A stretch of DNA of 64,000 bases, from NCBI RefSeq assembly GCF_004153605.1, contig NZ_SDSI01000001.1, positions 1-64,000 on the forward strand, written 5' to 3'. Positions within the stretch are counted from its first letter, which is position 1. Each line of letters starts with the position of its first letter. The translations under genes and the position numbers were made by a program. Below, piece after piece: positions 18,222-26,250 of the stretch. This DNA comes from Qipengyuania_B thermophila (lineage in GTDB: Bacteria > Pseudomonadota > Alphaproteobacteria > Sphingomonadales > Sphingomonadaceae). The notes below the pieces were generated by a model. That model was not told the DNA's origin. It worked only from the letters and a program-made list of their open reading frames with translations, and ran no database searches.

Positions 18222-18817
18222 GGGCCGCTCCGCACCAGCCGGGTGCCGTAGGCTGCCGCCGTGCCAGTTCCTGCGGTCAGCCGCCGGGCAAGCCGGGCCG
18301 CGTCGGACCCGCCTTGTTCGGCGCGGCCCGCTTCCTCGTCGCTCTCGTCGGAGGTGGCGAGCAGGGCCACGGCCCGATGGAACTGCTGGCGGCCACGCTG
18401 CACCGCGTCGCTGTCCAGCGCGCGGGCAAGTTCCGTCAGGGCGCCGGAACTCATCTCGACATGACCGCCCCTCGCCAGCCGGATCGGTGACGGGGCACCG
18501 CGCGCGGGATCGGCACCCAGGGCCGCGAGCTGCGTGCCGTCGTCGATGAACTGGTCGCCGGAGGGCGCCCGGAAGCCGAACTCCACCTCGTTCCACTCGG
18601 CCAGCTGGCGCTGGCTCGAGCGGGTCTCGAACTCGGTTTCGAGCAGCAGGCGATCCTGCTCGACCTGCACGATCCGCCGCTCGAGCCAGTGCACCTCGCT
18701 GCGCACCGCGTTGACCCGGAGGGTGAGCGCGACGGCTGCGACCGCGGCCACCAGCACGAGGGCGGTGCGGGCGGCGCGGCCAAGGGTCGGCAGTGCGGCG
18801 ATGCGGATCGTGGTCAT
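18218..18817 (-). CDS. ftsL: Cell division protein FtsL, with long C-terminal extension
   Basis: Position between rsmH and ftsI, one membrane helix at about 18-34 and a following coiled-coil region (36-75, rich in Leu, Glu and Arg) identify FtsL, the small bitopic partner of FtsB/FtsQ. At 199 residues it is much longer than E. coli FtsL (121). The extra part from about residue 95 is rich in Ala, Gly, Ser and Asp and shows no recognisable domain. Overlaps with rsmH and ftsI are both 4 nt. Identity rests mostly on synteny and topology, because FtsL is poorly conserved. Confidence 0.85.
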   Translation of the reverse strand: MTTIRIAALPTLGRAARTALVLVAAVAAVALTLRVNAVRSEVHWLERRIVQVEQDRLLLETEFETRSSQRQLAEWNEVEFGFRAPSGDQFIDDGTQLAALGADPARGAPSPIRLARGGHVEMSSGALTELARALDSDAVQRGRQQFHRAVALLATSDESDEEAGRAEQGGSDAARLARRLTAGTGTAAAYGTRLVRSGP

Positions 18818-19770
18818 GCCATCTCCTGCATTGACGGTGCGGGTTCGCGGGGCGGATGGGCGGTTCTCGCGGCGTGGCGCAGGACTGCCGACCGGGCGCG
18901 CGGGTTCCCCTCCACCTCGGCGTCAGAGGGGCGGATCGGGCGGCTGACGTTTCGGAACACCGGCGCGGGGGGCGATTGCTCCGGCAGGTGACGCGACACG
19001 GCGCTCCGGGCACTGGCCTCGCGCAGGAAGGTCTTGACGATGCGATCCTCGAGACTGTGGAAACTCACCACCGCCAGCCGGCCGTTCTCGCGCAGCAGCC
19101 ATTCCGCCGCCTGCAGACCGGCCTTCAGCTCGTCCAGCTCTCCGTTGACGTGGATCCGGATCGCCTGGAACGTGCGGGTCGCCGGATCCTTCCCGGCACC
19201 GGCTCGGTGGCCCAGCGCCCGGCGCACGACCCGTGCCAGCTCGCCGGTCGTGCGCAGCGGCCGGGCGGCCACGATGGCGCGCGTCACCCGCTGCGACTGC
19301 CGTTCCTCGCCGTAGCGGTAGAGCACGTCGGCAATCGTCTCGGGCGCAGCGTCGTTGAGGAAGTCGGCCGCCGACAGGCCCGTCTGGCTCATCCGCATGT
19401 CGAGCGGGCCGTCGAGGGCGAAGGCGAAGCCGCGCTTGGCCTGGTCGAGCTGCATCGACGAGACACCGATGTCCATGACCACACCGTCGACGGCGCGCAC
19501 GCCGCAGGCCTCGAGCGCCGCGACCATTTCGGAGAACCGGCGGTGGTGCAGCACCAGCCGCGCATCCGGCCCCTGCGCCTCGGTCCAGGTCGCGCCGCTG
19601 GCGATCGCGTCCGGGTCGCGGTCGAAACCGTGCACGCGCGCGCCCCGGTCGAGCAGCGCACGGGTGTACCCGCCGGCCCCGAATGTCGCGTCGACGACCA
19701 CGTCGCCGGGCCGGGGATCAAGCGCGGCCATGACCTCGTCGAGGAGAACGGGAACATGCGCCGCGGTCAT
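18814..19770 (-). CDS. rsmH: 16S rRNA (cytosine-1402-N4) methyltransferase RsmH
   Basis: RsmH (MraW) methylates C1402 of 16S rRNA with S-adenosylmethionine. The 318-residue protein begins MTAAHVPVLLDEVMAAL. It has the SAM loop VVDATFGAGGYTRALLD, the motif GVVMDIGVSSMQLD, and VVSFHSLEDRIVKTFLRE near the C-terminus, all classic for the family. The start ATG 19770 overlaps the mraZ stop; the longer open frame upstream is the shadow of mraZ. Confidence 0.98.
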   Translation of the reverse strand: MTAAHVPVLLDEVMAALDPRPGDVVVDATFGAGGYTRALLDRGARVHGFDRDPDAIASGATWTEAQGPDARLVLHHRRFSEMVAALEACGVRAVDGVVMDIGVSSMQLDQAKRGFAFALDGPLDMRMSQTGLSAADFLNDAAPETIADVLYRYGEERQSQRVTRAIVAARPLRTTGELARVVRRALGHRAGAGKDPATRTFQAIRIHVNGELDELKAGLQAAEWLLRENGRLAVVSFHSLEDRIVKTFLREASARSAVSRHLPEQSPPAPVFRNVSRPIRPSDAEVEGNPRARSAVLRHAARTAHPPREPAPSMQEMA

Positions 19771-20288
19771 TGGCGCCGTCCCCGCGACGCGCCTGCATCC
19801 GCAACAAGGCTGGCGCAGGCTGCCTTGGCTGCGTCCCACTCGGCGCCCATGCTGTCGAGCACGGCAGGGTTCCACATCGTGAAGAAACGTCCGGCGCCCT
19901 GAAAATACAGGCCCTCGCCAATGGCGGCCAGAGTCCGCAGGTGATCGGGCATGACGAAGCGTCCGCTGTCGTCGAACGGCACCTCGGTGAAGGCAAACAG
20001 CTGCGAGGCGCGCAGATCGCGATCGTAGTCGCGGCCGAGCCGGGTGTTCAGCTCCTCCTCCCGGTCGAGCTGCGCTTCCAGCTCGTCCTTCCGCGACAGG
20101 CCGAAGCCGATGAGGCAGTTCCACCGCTCATGCTTGGCGAGGCACAGCACGCGCCCGTCGCTCGAGTCGCGGACGGCCTTGCGGAACAGCGGCGGCAGCA
20201 CGAAGCGGCCCTTGTCGCCGGCGGGCGAGTACGCTTGGCCACTGTACCCTGCGAATGCCACTTCCCCCGCCGCCTCCAGCAAAGCCAC
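19767..20288 (-). CDS. mraZ: Division/cell wall cluster regulator MraZ
   Basis: MraZ is a ring-forming SpoVT/AbrB-fold DNA-binding protein that represses its own dcw promoter in E. coli. The 173-residue product carries the duplicated family motif: DKGRFVLPPLFRKAV near residue 25 and DSGRFVMPDHLRTL near residue 108, each with the DxxGR signature. The usual length is about 150; the excess is at the C-terminus (GASRGRRQ). First gene of the dcw chain; its leader holds GGGA repeats suited to autoregulation. Confidence 0.97.
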   Translation of the reverse strand: MALLEAAGEVAFAGYSGQAYSPAGDKGRFVLPPLFRKAVRDSSDGRVLCLAKHERWNCLIGFGLSRKDELEAQLDREEELNTRLGRDYDRDLRASQLFAFTEVPFDDSGRFVMPDHLRTLAAIGEGLYFQGAGRFFTMWNPAVLDSMGAEWDAAKAACASLVADAGASRGRRQ

Positions 20289-20318
20289 AACCCCGCTGAC
20301 ACGACCTCCCCGTGCACC

Positions 20319-20336
20319 CCCGCGCGTTCGCGCGGG
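20319..20336. other. Inverted repeat in mraZ leader
   Basis: Eight-base arms CCCGCGCG and CGCGCGGG flank a TT loop. There is no T-run after it, so it is probably not an intrinsic terminator but an RNA structure or a protein site in the mraZ 5' leader. Confidence 0.6.
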
Positions 20337-20340
20337 CGCT

Positions 20341-20359
20341 CATCCCGTGGTCCGGGATG
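20341..20359. other. Second inverted repeat in mraZ leader
   Basis: Seven-base arms CATCCCG and CGGGATG flank a five-base loop. It lies four bases from the previous hairpin, so the two would form adjacent stem-loops in the mraZ leader RNA. Confidence 0.6.
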
Positions 20360-20622
20360 CGTGAATACGTGCGCCTGCTTCTGCTTCCGATGGTGTAACC
20401 ACACGCATGCGGGGATGGAAGGGAAAAATACGGGAATTTGCGGGAAACGCAGCCAACTTCTTGAATCCCAGCAGTATCCTTGCTGACGCGGGCGAATGCG
20501 GCGCCCCCGCCACGACGGGCGAAGGTCATCGCCGCAGGGCGCGCAGGGACAGGAATGGCCGCATCCGCAGCCGCGATCGCGCGCCTATCCCGTAAAATCC
20601 CCGAAAGGAGCGGCGCCGACCC

Positions 20623-21384
20623 TCAGGGGGTGTCGAAGCCGAGAGCGAGTATGGCTGCGAAAGCGGCGCGCGTTGCGGCGCTGTCGCGTTCGCGGTCCAT
20701 GAAGGCGGTATCCGCCACCAGCAGCACCCGTCCCTCACCGACGCGGCAGATTGCCAGCACACCTCCTGCACCGATGGTGCATGGCCGGTCACCCCCGCCG
20801 TCAAGGACGCGCCATTCGGCGTGCTGGTCAAGCGGGAGCGAAGCATGGCCCACGGTGACCGCATCCTGCTGATTGTCGGGGATGACCATCGCCAGCCCCC
20901 ATCGCGCCACGACCGGCGGCACCAGCGCCACGTCGTTGAAGCGCCGCGGGTCGCCCAGCGGATAGCGGGAGTGCTCCGTCACCAGCGGGTCGAGAACCAG
21001 GATCGCGCGCCCGCCTTCGCGCACCCAGCGGTCCAGAGCCACGTTGTCAGCCGCGGTGATGGCGCGCGGCTGCGCGATGAACAGGTGGCGCAGCCCGGCC
21101 AGCTCGCTGACCGGGACGCCCTGGTCGTCACCCAGCCGGTCCAGCGGAACCAGCTCATGCCGTTCCTCAAGCACGGTTCGCGCCCAGTGCGTTTCCTGCG
21201 GCCCGCGCAGCGCGTCGGCCACGCCGTCCGGCTCGCCCCAGTAGATCGGCAGACCGCTGATGAACCCGAGCGCCGTGCGCTCCTGCACGGCGGTCCCCCG
21301 CGCCGCCGCGTGTCCGCCCCCCTGCTCCGGGGCGCAGGCGGCAAGGGCGAGGAGAACCGCGCCGATCAGGCCGGCTCGGCGCAT
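20623..21384 (-). CDS. Putative lipoprotein with GldG-like/DUF4350-like domain
   Basis: The 253-residue product begins with a lipobox-type signal, MRRAGLIGAVLLALAAC, with Cys17 as the probable lipidated residue, so it should be anchored in the envelope. The body contains LAGLRHLFIAQPRAITAADN and a phrase ending GGRAILVLDPLVTEHSRYPLG, which resembles the periplasmic domain of GldG/IFT52-like proteins linked to ABC transporters. I assign this by resemblance only. It follows the gene at 21398 by 13 bases and ends before the dcw leader. A conserved position near mraZ in related bacteria would suggest an envelope role. Confidence 0.7.
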   Translation of the reverse strand: MRRAGLIGAVLLALAACAPEQGGGHAAARGTAVQERTALGFISGLPIYWGEPDGVADALRGPQETHWARTVLEERHELVPLDRLGDDQGVPVSELAGLRHLFIAQPRAITAADNVALDRWVREGGRAILVLDPLVTEHSRYPLGDPRRFNDVALVPPVVARWGLAMVIPDNQQDAVTVGHASLPLDQHAEWRVLDGGGDRPCTIGAGGVLAICRVGEGRVLLVADTAFMDRERDSAATRAAFAAILALGFDTP

Positions 21385-21397
21385 GCCGAGGCCCGGG

Positions 21398-21769
21398 TCA
21401 CTGCGGCGCCGGCGGCGGTGCCGCGGCCCGGCCTGAACTCGCAGGTGACGGGGAGGAACGGCTGTCCGGCAGATTGGGGACGACGCCGGCGCTGATCAGA
21501 GGGTCGGTCGCCGCCGGGGACGGAGGCGGCGAGGGAGAAGTCACGGCTTCGGGCACGGCCGCCCGCTCGGCGAGATCGGCGCGCCGTTCGATGGCATCGG
21601 CAAGCGACACGAGCAGAAACATTGCCGCCACTCCGCCGACGCCGAATTGCAGCCGCTGCAGCGTCTCGCCGCGGCGCCGCCGGTCGCCAGGCTCCGCAAG
21701 CCGGCGGCGTTTTCGTCCTGCGCCGTCCGTGCGGGTCAGCCGCCGGACGAACTCGCTGTTCGAAACCAT
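21398..21769 (-). CDS. Small single-pass membrane protein, unknown function
   Basis: The likely start is ATG 21769, preceded by GAGG at a good distance; an earlier start at 21808 is in frame but has no clear binding site. The 123-residue product has a basic cytoplasmic head (RKRRRLAEPGDRRRR), one membrane helix (LQFGVGGVAAMFLLVSLADA) and a Pro/Ser/Ala-rich tail with no fold. I do not recognise a family. It shares an operon with the lipoprotein at 20623. Confidence 0.6.
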   Translation of the reverse strand: MVSNSEFVRRLTRTDGAGRKRRRLAEPGDRRRRGETLQRLQFGVGGVAAMFLLVSLADAIERRADLAERAAVPEAVTSPSPPPSPAATDPLISAGVVPNLPDSRSSPSPASSGRAAAPPPAPQ

Positions 21770-21836
21770 TCCCGCCTCTTGCGCCAGAACAGGCGCAGGA
21801 TCAAGCAATTGCGGCCACCGCCCGGAGCCTACGCCT

Positions 21837-22154
21837 TCAGTCCTCCGGCGCGATCGCCACCCTCAGCCCGTCCAGCGCGTCGGTGACCGGAAGCTGGCAC
21901 GACAGGCGCGAGGTGGGACGCCGGTGCTCGCTGCTCTCCAGCAGGTCGTCCTCGTCGGCGCTCATCGGCGGCAGCCGGTCGAGGTGGGCCGGATCCACAT
22001 GCACATGGCACGTCGCGCAGGAGCAGCACCCGCCGCACAGCGCCAGCAGTTCGTCGAAACCGGCGGCGCGAATCGCCTCCATCACGCTGAGGCCGGCGGT
22101 AGCCTCCACCGTGCTTTCGCGTCCCTCCCGGTCGACGATGGTGAGTGCAGGCAT
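21837..22154 (-). CDS. 2Fe-2S ferredoxin, adrenodoxin/vertebrate type
   Basis: The 105-residue protein carries the ferredoxin cluster motif CGGCCSCATCHVHV, in which Cys at the first, seventh and tenth places plus the later Cys in RLSCQL are the four iron ligands. An extra Cys lies inside the loop where the family usually has Ala. It is an electron carrier, probably for a cytochrome P450, a dioxygenase or Fe-S assembly; no partner gene lies nearby. It is divergent from the DNA glycosylase at 22253. Confidence 0.93.
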   Translation of the reverse strand: MPALTIVDREGRESTVEATAGLSVMEAIRAAGFDELLALCGGCCSCATCHVHVDPAHLDRLPPMSADEDDLLESSEHRRPTSRLSCQLPVTDALDGLRVAIAPED

Positions 22155-22252
22155 GGATGGCTCCTGGCAAGAAGGTGCTGGCTGTGCGCGGCCGGTGGCT
22201 GCTAGAGCGCACGCATGCCATTTGCAAGCTGCCCCCCGCCCCGCAGCGTCCG

Positions 22253-22873
22253 GTGACGCCCGCGCATCACGAACTGCGCCGGGCGCTTGGTCACCTCGCC
22301 CGCAGAGACCCGGCGGTGGCGTTGCAGCTCGAGCAGGCCGGCTGGCCGGAGCCGCGCGTGCGCCCGCGCGGCATGGCGACGCTGCTGCGCACGATCGTCG
22401 GACAACAGGTCAGCGTCGCGGCGGCCGACGCGATCTGGAGGCGGCTGGCCGAGGCTCTGGACGGCGCGAACGATCCGGCCCGCCTCGCCGCTGCCAGTGA
22501 CGCCAGCCTGCGCGCCTGCGGCCTGTCTCGGATGAAGATCGCCTATGCCCACTCGCTTTCAGCGCACCTTCTCGACGGCAGGCTCGTTCTCGGCGCGCTT
22601 CCCGCTGACGACGAGGAGGCCGTGCAGGCGCTGACGCGGGTCAGCGGGATCGGCCGGTGGTCGGCGGAAATCTATCTCATGTTCGCCGAGCAGCGGCCGG
22701 ACATCTGGCCGGCCGGCGACCTTGCCGTGCGCGAGGGCATGCGGCGCATCCTCGCGCTGGAGGAGCGGCCGTCCGAACGCGCTGTCCGCCAGATGGGACC
22801 GCGCTGGTCCCCGCACCGGTCGGCGCTCGCCCTGCTCGCATGGCACGTCTATGCGGCGCCGCCGCTGCGATAG
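22253..22873 (+). CDS. DNA-3-methyladenine glycosylase, AlkA-like HhH-GPD family
   Basis: The enzyme removes alkylated purines from DNA to start base excision repair. The protein contains LLRTIVGQQVSVAAADAIW and the helix-hairpin-helix VSGIGRWSAEIYLMFA. GDLAVREGMRR follows with the catalytic aspartate. I place the start at GTG 22253 (206 residues), which fits the usual length and leaves about 100 bases to the divergent ferredoxin. The frame stays open to GTG 22145 and ATG 22157, but that would overlap the ferredoxin start. No strong ribosome-binding site decides it. Confidence 0.88.
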   Translation: MTPAHHELRRALGHLARRDPAVALQLEQAGWPEPRVRPRGMATLLRTIVGQQVSVAAADAIWRRLAEALDGANDPARLAAASDASLRACGLSRMKIAYAHSLSAHLLDGRLVLGALPADDEEAVQALTRVSGIGRWSAEIYLMFAEQRPDIWPAGDLAVREGMRRILALEERPSERAVRQMGPRWSPHRSALALLAWHVYAAPPLR

Positions 22874-22954
22874 CGGTTGCCCTTGCCGTGACCGGCGTGC
22901 CATGCTCTGCCCGACGGACCGGCGCAGTGCCGGCAGGAGAGGACGGGAAGGCGC

Positions 22955-25033
22955 ATGATGATCCGACACACGCGATGGACACTGAGCTGCTGCGCCGCGC
23001 TGGCGCTGAGCGCTTGCGCGACCGTCCCTGCAAACGATGGAGTTGCAATGACCGCCACCCGCACCGCCACCGACAGCCGCACGGCGCAGGTCGCGCCGCT
23101 GATCCCGCGCGAGGTGCTGTTCGGCAATCCGACCCGGTCGGGCGGCCAGATCAGCCCCGACGGACGCTGGCTGAGCTGGCTGGCACCGGTGAACGGCGTG
23201 ATGAACATCTGGATCGCTCCGGCCGACCGCCCCGAAGCCGCGCGGTCGATCACCGCGGCGACCGAGCGGCCCATCCGGCAGCACTTCTGGTCGCCCGACG
23301 CCCGCAGCGTCCTGTACATCCAGGACAAGGGCGGCGACGAGAACTTCCTGCTCTACGCCATCGACGTGGCAAGCGGTCAGGAGCGCAACCTCACCCCGTT
23401 CGAGCGCACCCGGGTGACGATCGTCGGCACGTCGGAATCGCGCAAGGACCGCATTCTCGTCGGCCTGAACAACCGCGACGCGCGGTTTCATGACGTGCAT
23501 CTGCTCAACCTGAACACGGGCGAGCTGACGCTGGTGCTGGAAAACAACAGCTTCACCGGCTTCCTCGCCGACGACAATCTCGACCTGCGCATGGCGGTGC
23601 GTCCCAACGCCGCGGGCGGGAACGACTTCTTCCCCATCGTCAACAACCAGGTGGCGCAGACACCGTCGGAGAGCACCACGCTGGAGGATGCGCTCACCAC
23701 CAGCCCGGCCGGTTTCACGACGGATGGCCGCACGATGTACTGGATCGACAGCCGCGGCCGCAACACCGCCGCCCTGATCGCCCAGGATGTCGCCAGCGGC
23801 GAACGCCGCGTGATCGCGCAGAACGAGCGCGCCGACATCGGCGGCGTCCTGGCGCATCCGCGCACGGGCGAAATCCAGGCCTACTCCTTCACCTACCTCA
23901 AGCCGGAATGGACGGCGATCGATCCGAAGATCGGGGCATCGCTGGCGTTCCTGCGCGAGCGGCTGCCCGGCCAGTTCGGCGTGCAGTCCCGCACGGAGGA
24001 CGACACTCGCTGGATCGTCTGGAACGATCCGGTCACGGCCCCCACCAAGGCCTACCTCTACGACCGGCGCGCCCGGACGCTGACCGAGTTCTACACCTCG
24101 CGCCCCGAACTCTCGGGCGCGCCCCTGCAGCCGATGCACGCCTTCGAGATTCCGGCGCGCGACGGGCTGATCCTCCCCTCCTACCTCACCCTCCCGCCGG
24201 GGTCCGACCGCGACGGCGACGGCCGGCCCGACAAGCCGGTGCCGATGGTGATGGTGGTGCATGGCGGGCCGTGGGCGCGCGATGGCTACGGCTACAACGC
24301 GACCCACCAGTGGCTGGCGAACCGCGGCTATGCGGTGCTGGCGGTCAACTTCCGCGGCTCCACCGGGTTCGGGAAGGAGTTCATCAACGCCGGCAACCTG
24401 CAATGGGGCCGCAAGATGCACGACGATCTGATCGACGCCATGAACTGGGCTGTCGAGCGCGGTGTGGCGCAGCGTGATCGCGTCGCCATCATGGGCGGCT
24501 CCTACGGCGGCTACGCGGCGCTTGCCGGCCTGACCTTCACCCCGGAAACCTTCGCCTGCGGCGTCAGCATCGTCGGACCCTCGAACCTCGAAACCCTGCT
24601 GAAGTCGATCCCGCCATACTGGGAGCCGATCATCTCGCAGTTCCACAACCGGATGGGCAACCCCAACACGCCCGAGGGGCTGCAACTGATCCGCGAGGCC
24701 TCGCCGCTGCACAAGGCGGACCGGATCGTGCGGCCGCTGCTGATCGGACAGGGGGCCAACGACCCGCGCGTCGCGCAGGCGGAGAGCGACCAGATCGTGT
24801 CCGCCATGCAGGCCAAGAACATTCCGGTCACCTACGTGCTGTTCCCGGACGAGGGGCACGGCTTTGCCCGCCCGGTGAACAACATCGCCTTCAACGCGGT
24901 CACCGAGAACTTCCTCGGCAGCTGTCTGGGCGGCCGCGCCGAGCCGATCGGCGCTGCACTGGAGCCGTCGTCGGCGCAGATCGTCACCGGAGCGGACTAT
25001 GTCCGCGGCCTGCGCGAGGTGGCCCGCAACTGA
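22955..25033 (+). CDS. Secreted prolyl oligopeptidase-family (S9) peptidase
   Basis: The 692-residue protein has a signal with a lipobox-like LALSACA near residue 23, a beta-propeller region (about 60-400; ISPDGRWLSW, WSPDARSVLYIQ) and a C-terminal alpha/beta-hydrolase domain. The catalytic triad is visible: Ser516 in GGSYGGY, Asp603 in GANDPRV and His635 in DEGHGF. It probably cleaves oligopeptides in the periplasm or at the cell surface as part of peptide scavenging, in line with the TonB receptor in this window. The start ATG 22955 is preceded by a purine-rich GGGAAGG. Confidence 0.94.
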   Translation: MMIRHTRWTLSCCAALALSACATVPANDGVAMTATRTATDSRTAQVAPLIPREVLFGNPTRSGGQISPDGRWLSWLAPVNGVMNIWIAPADRPEAARSITAATERPIRQHFWSPDARSVLYIQDKGGDENFLLYAIDVASGQERNLTPFERTRVTIVGTSESRKDRILVGLNNRDARFHDVHLLNLNTGELTLVLENNSFTGFLADDNLDLRMAVRPNAAGGNDFFPIVNNQVAQTPSESTTLEDALTTSPAGFTTDGRTMYWIDSRGRNTAALIAQDVASGERRVIAQNERADIGGVLAHPRTGEIQAYSFTYLKPEWTAIDPKIGASLAFLRERLPGQFGVQSRTEDDTRWIVWNDPVTAPTKAYLYDRRARTLTEFYTSRPELSGAPLQPMHAFEIPARDGLILPSYLTLPPGSDRDGDGRPDKPVPMVMVVHGGPWARDGYGYNATHQWLANRGYAVLAVNFRGSTGFGKEFINAGNLQWGRKMHDDLIDAMNWAVERGVAQRDRVAIMGGSYGGYAALAGLTFTPETFACGVSIVGPSNLETLLKSIPPYWEPIISQFHNRMGNPNTPEGLQLIREASPLHKADRIVRPLLIGQGANDPRVAQAESDQIVSAMQAKNIPVTYVLFPDEGHGFARPVNNIAFNAVTENFLGSCLGGRAEPIGAALEPSSAQIVTGADYVRGLREVARN

Positions 25034-25093
25034 AGAAGGAATCCGGCGCGGCAAAGATGAACCACGCTGCGCCTACCATCTGCCGGAGAGCCA

Positions 25094-25894
25094 ATGGCCT
25101 ATTCGATCTTCATCACGGGCGGCGCGTCGGGCATCGGCCTTGCCATGGCCCGCCTGTTTGCCGAACGCGGCTGGTTCGTGGGCCTCGCCGACATCGACGA
25201 AGCGGCCATGGCCCGGGCGGCGGACACGCTCCCGCCCGGCCGCGTCTCCACGCACCGCCTCGACGTGCGCGACCGGGAGCAATGGGACGAAGCCCTGACC
25301 GCCTTCGAGAACAGCGCCGGCGGACAGCTCCATGTGGTTGCCAACAATGCCGGCATTCCGCTCGGAGGTGACCTCGCCGAGAACAGCACCGCCGAGATCG
25401 AGCGCTGTCTCGACATAAACCTCAAGGGCGCCATCTTCGGCGCTCAGGCCTCGCTGCCGTTCCTGCGCAGGACCGCTCCCGACGCGTGCCTGCTCAACAC
25501 GGCGAGCGCCGCCGGAATCTACGGCACCAGCGGCGCCTCCGTGTACTCGGCGACGAAGTTCGGGGTGCGGGCGCTGACCGAGAGCCTCGACGGCGAGTGG
25601 GCCGCGCACGGCATCCGCGTGCGCTCGCTGATGCCGGCCTTCATCGACACGCCGCTGCTCGCCCACACGCCCAACGCCCGCAGCAACGAGTCGATCCGGC
25701 AGCGCGTCCTGAACGCCGGGCTGGAAATCACGCCGGTGACCGAGGTCGCGGAAGCCGCCTGGCAGGCGGTGCATGGCGACCGGCTGCACACGCTGGTGGG
25801 CGCGACGGCGCGGCGCATGGCGTTCGCGGCGAGGTGGATGCCGGCCCGCCTCAGGAAGATGGCGCGGGCGGGAACACAGCCGCTGGGCCGCTGA
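25094..25894 (+). CDS. Short-chain dehydrogenase/reductase
   Basis: The 266-residue protein is a classical SDR: TGGASGIG at residues 8-15 for NAD(P)H binding, NNAG in VVANNAGIPLGG, and the catalytic Tyr151-SATK-Lys155. Asp in LADIDE at the end of the second strand suggests NAD preference. The substrate cannot be told from the sequence. It lies 60 bases after the S9 peptidase and convergent with phhB, so it may be read with the peptidase. Confidence 0.93.
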   Translation: MAYSIFITGGASGIGLAMARLFAERGWFVGLADIDEAAMARAADTLPPGRVSTHRLDVRDREQWDEALTAFENSAGGQLHVVANNAGIPLGGDLAENSTAEIERCLDINLKGAIFGAQASLPFLRRTAPDACLLNTASAAGIYGTSGASVYSATKFGVRALTESLDGEWAAHGIRVRSLMPAFIDTPLLAHTPNARSNESIRQRVLNAGLEITPVTEVAEAAWQAVHGDRLHTLVGATARRMAFAARWMPARLRKMARAGTQPLGR

Positions 25895-25905
25895 ACCGCG
25901 GCCGC

Positions 25906-26232
25906 TCAGACGAGCGCGTTGACAGCCTTGGCGAATTCCACGTCGCGATGGGACAGCCCGTCCGCGTCGTGGGTGGTCAGGACGATCTCGACCTTGTTGA
26001 AGACGTTGCTCCACTCCGGGTGGTGGTCGTGCTGCTCCGCCAGCAGCGCGACCCGCGTCATGAACCCGAACGCTTCCGAGAAGTCCTTGAATTCGAAGTG
26101 GCGCTCAATGGCCTTGCCCTCGCGTGACAGGGTCCAGTGCCTGAGCGCGAGCAACCACACATCACGCTCCTCAGCGGTCAGAACCTCCACGCTGCGCACC
26201 TTTTCCTCCTCGCTTGTCCGGCGCGGCTCCAT
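25906..26232 (-). CDS. phhB: 4a-hydroxytetrahydrobiopterin dehydratase (PhhB/PCD)
   Basis: The 108-residue product carries the family motif EQHDHHPEWSNVFNKVEI with the paired histidines of the active site. It dehydrates pterin-4a-carbinolamine to recycle the cofactor of aromatic amino acid hydroxylases. No phenylalanine hydroxylase gene is next to it. It is divergent from ccmA with a gap of only 18 bases; this phhB-ccmA arrangement is common in sphingomonads as I recall. Confidence 0.95.
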   Translation of the reverse strand: MEPRRTSEEEKVRSVEVLTAEERDVWLLALRHWTLSREGKAIERHFEFKDFSEAFGFMTRVALLAEQHDHHPEWSNVFNKVEIVLTTHDADGLSHRDVEFAKAVNALV

Positions 26233-26250
26233 CGCCTATCCCCCCCGCGC

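Larger units (their letters stand above)
20289..20622 (-). promoter_or_regulatory. dcw cluster leader: hairpins and phased GGGA units
   Basis: This 334-base stretch upstream of mraZ holds no gene that I can support. From the mraZ side it contains a near-perfect hairpin at 20319-20336 and a second hairpin at 20341-20359. Four GGGA units follow on the plus strand at 20412, 20421, 20432 and 20442, then a GANTC site at 20463-20467. The E. coli MraZ operator is three TGGGN repeats spaced about 10 bp, so the phased units are a candidate operator, though here they read on the strand opposite to mraZ. The dcw promoter should lie here; I cannot fix its hexamers. I looked for RNase P RNA signatures and saw none. 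Confidence 0.5.

Noticed and set aside
20289..20622. RNase P RNA next to mraZ, as found in some alphaproteobacteria
   Set aside because: I looked on both strands for the conserved P4 and GAGGAAAGTC-like segments and saw none.
22145..22252. Longer N-terminus for the DNA glycosylase
   Set aside because: It would overlap the start of the divergent ferredoxin gene and add residues unlike the family; GTG 22253 fits better.
22559..25054. Minus-strand open frame of about 830 codons opposite the S9 peptidase
   Set aside because: Shadow of the peptidase on the opposite strand; no domain, and the sense frame has the full catalytic triad.
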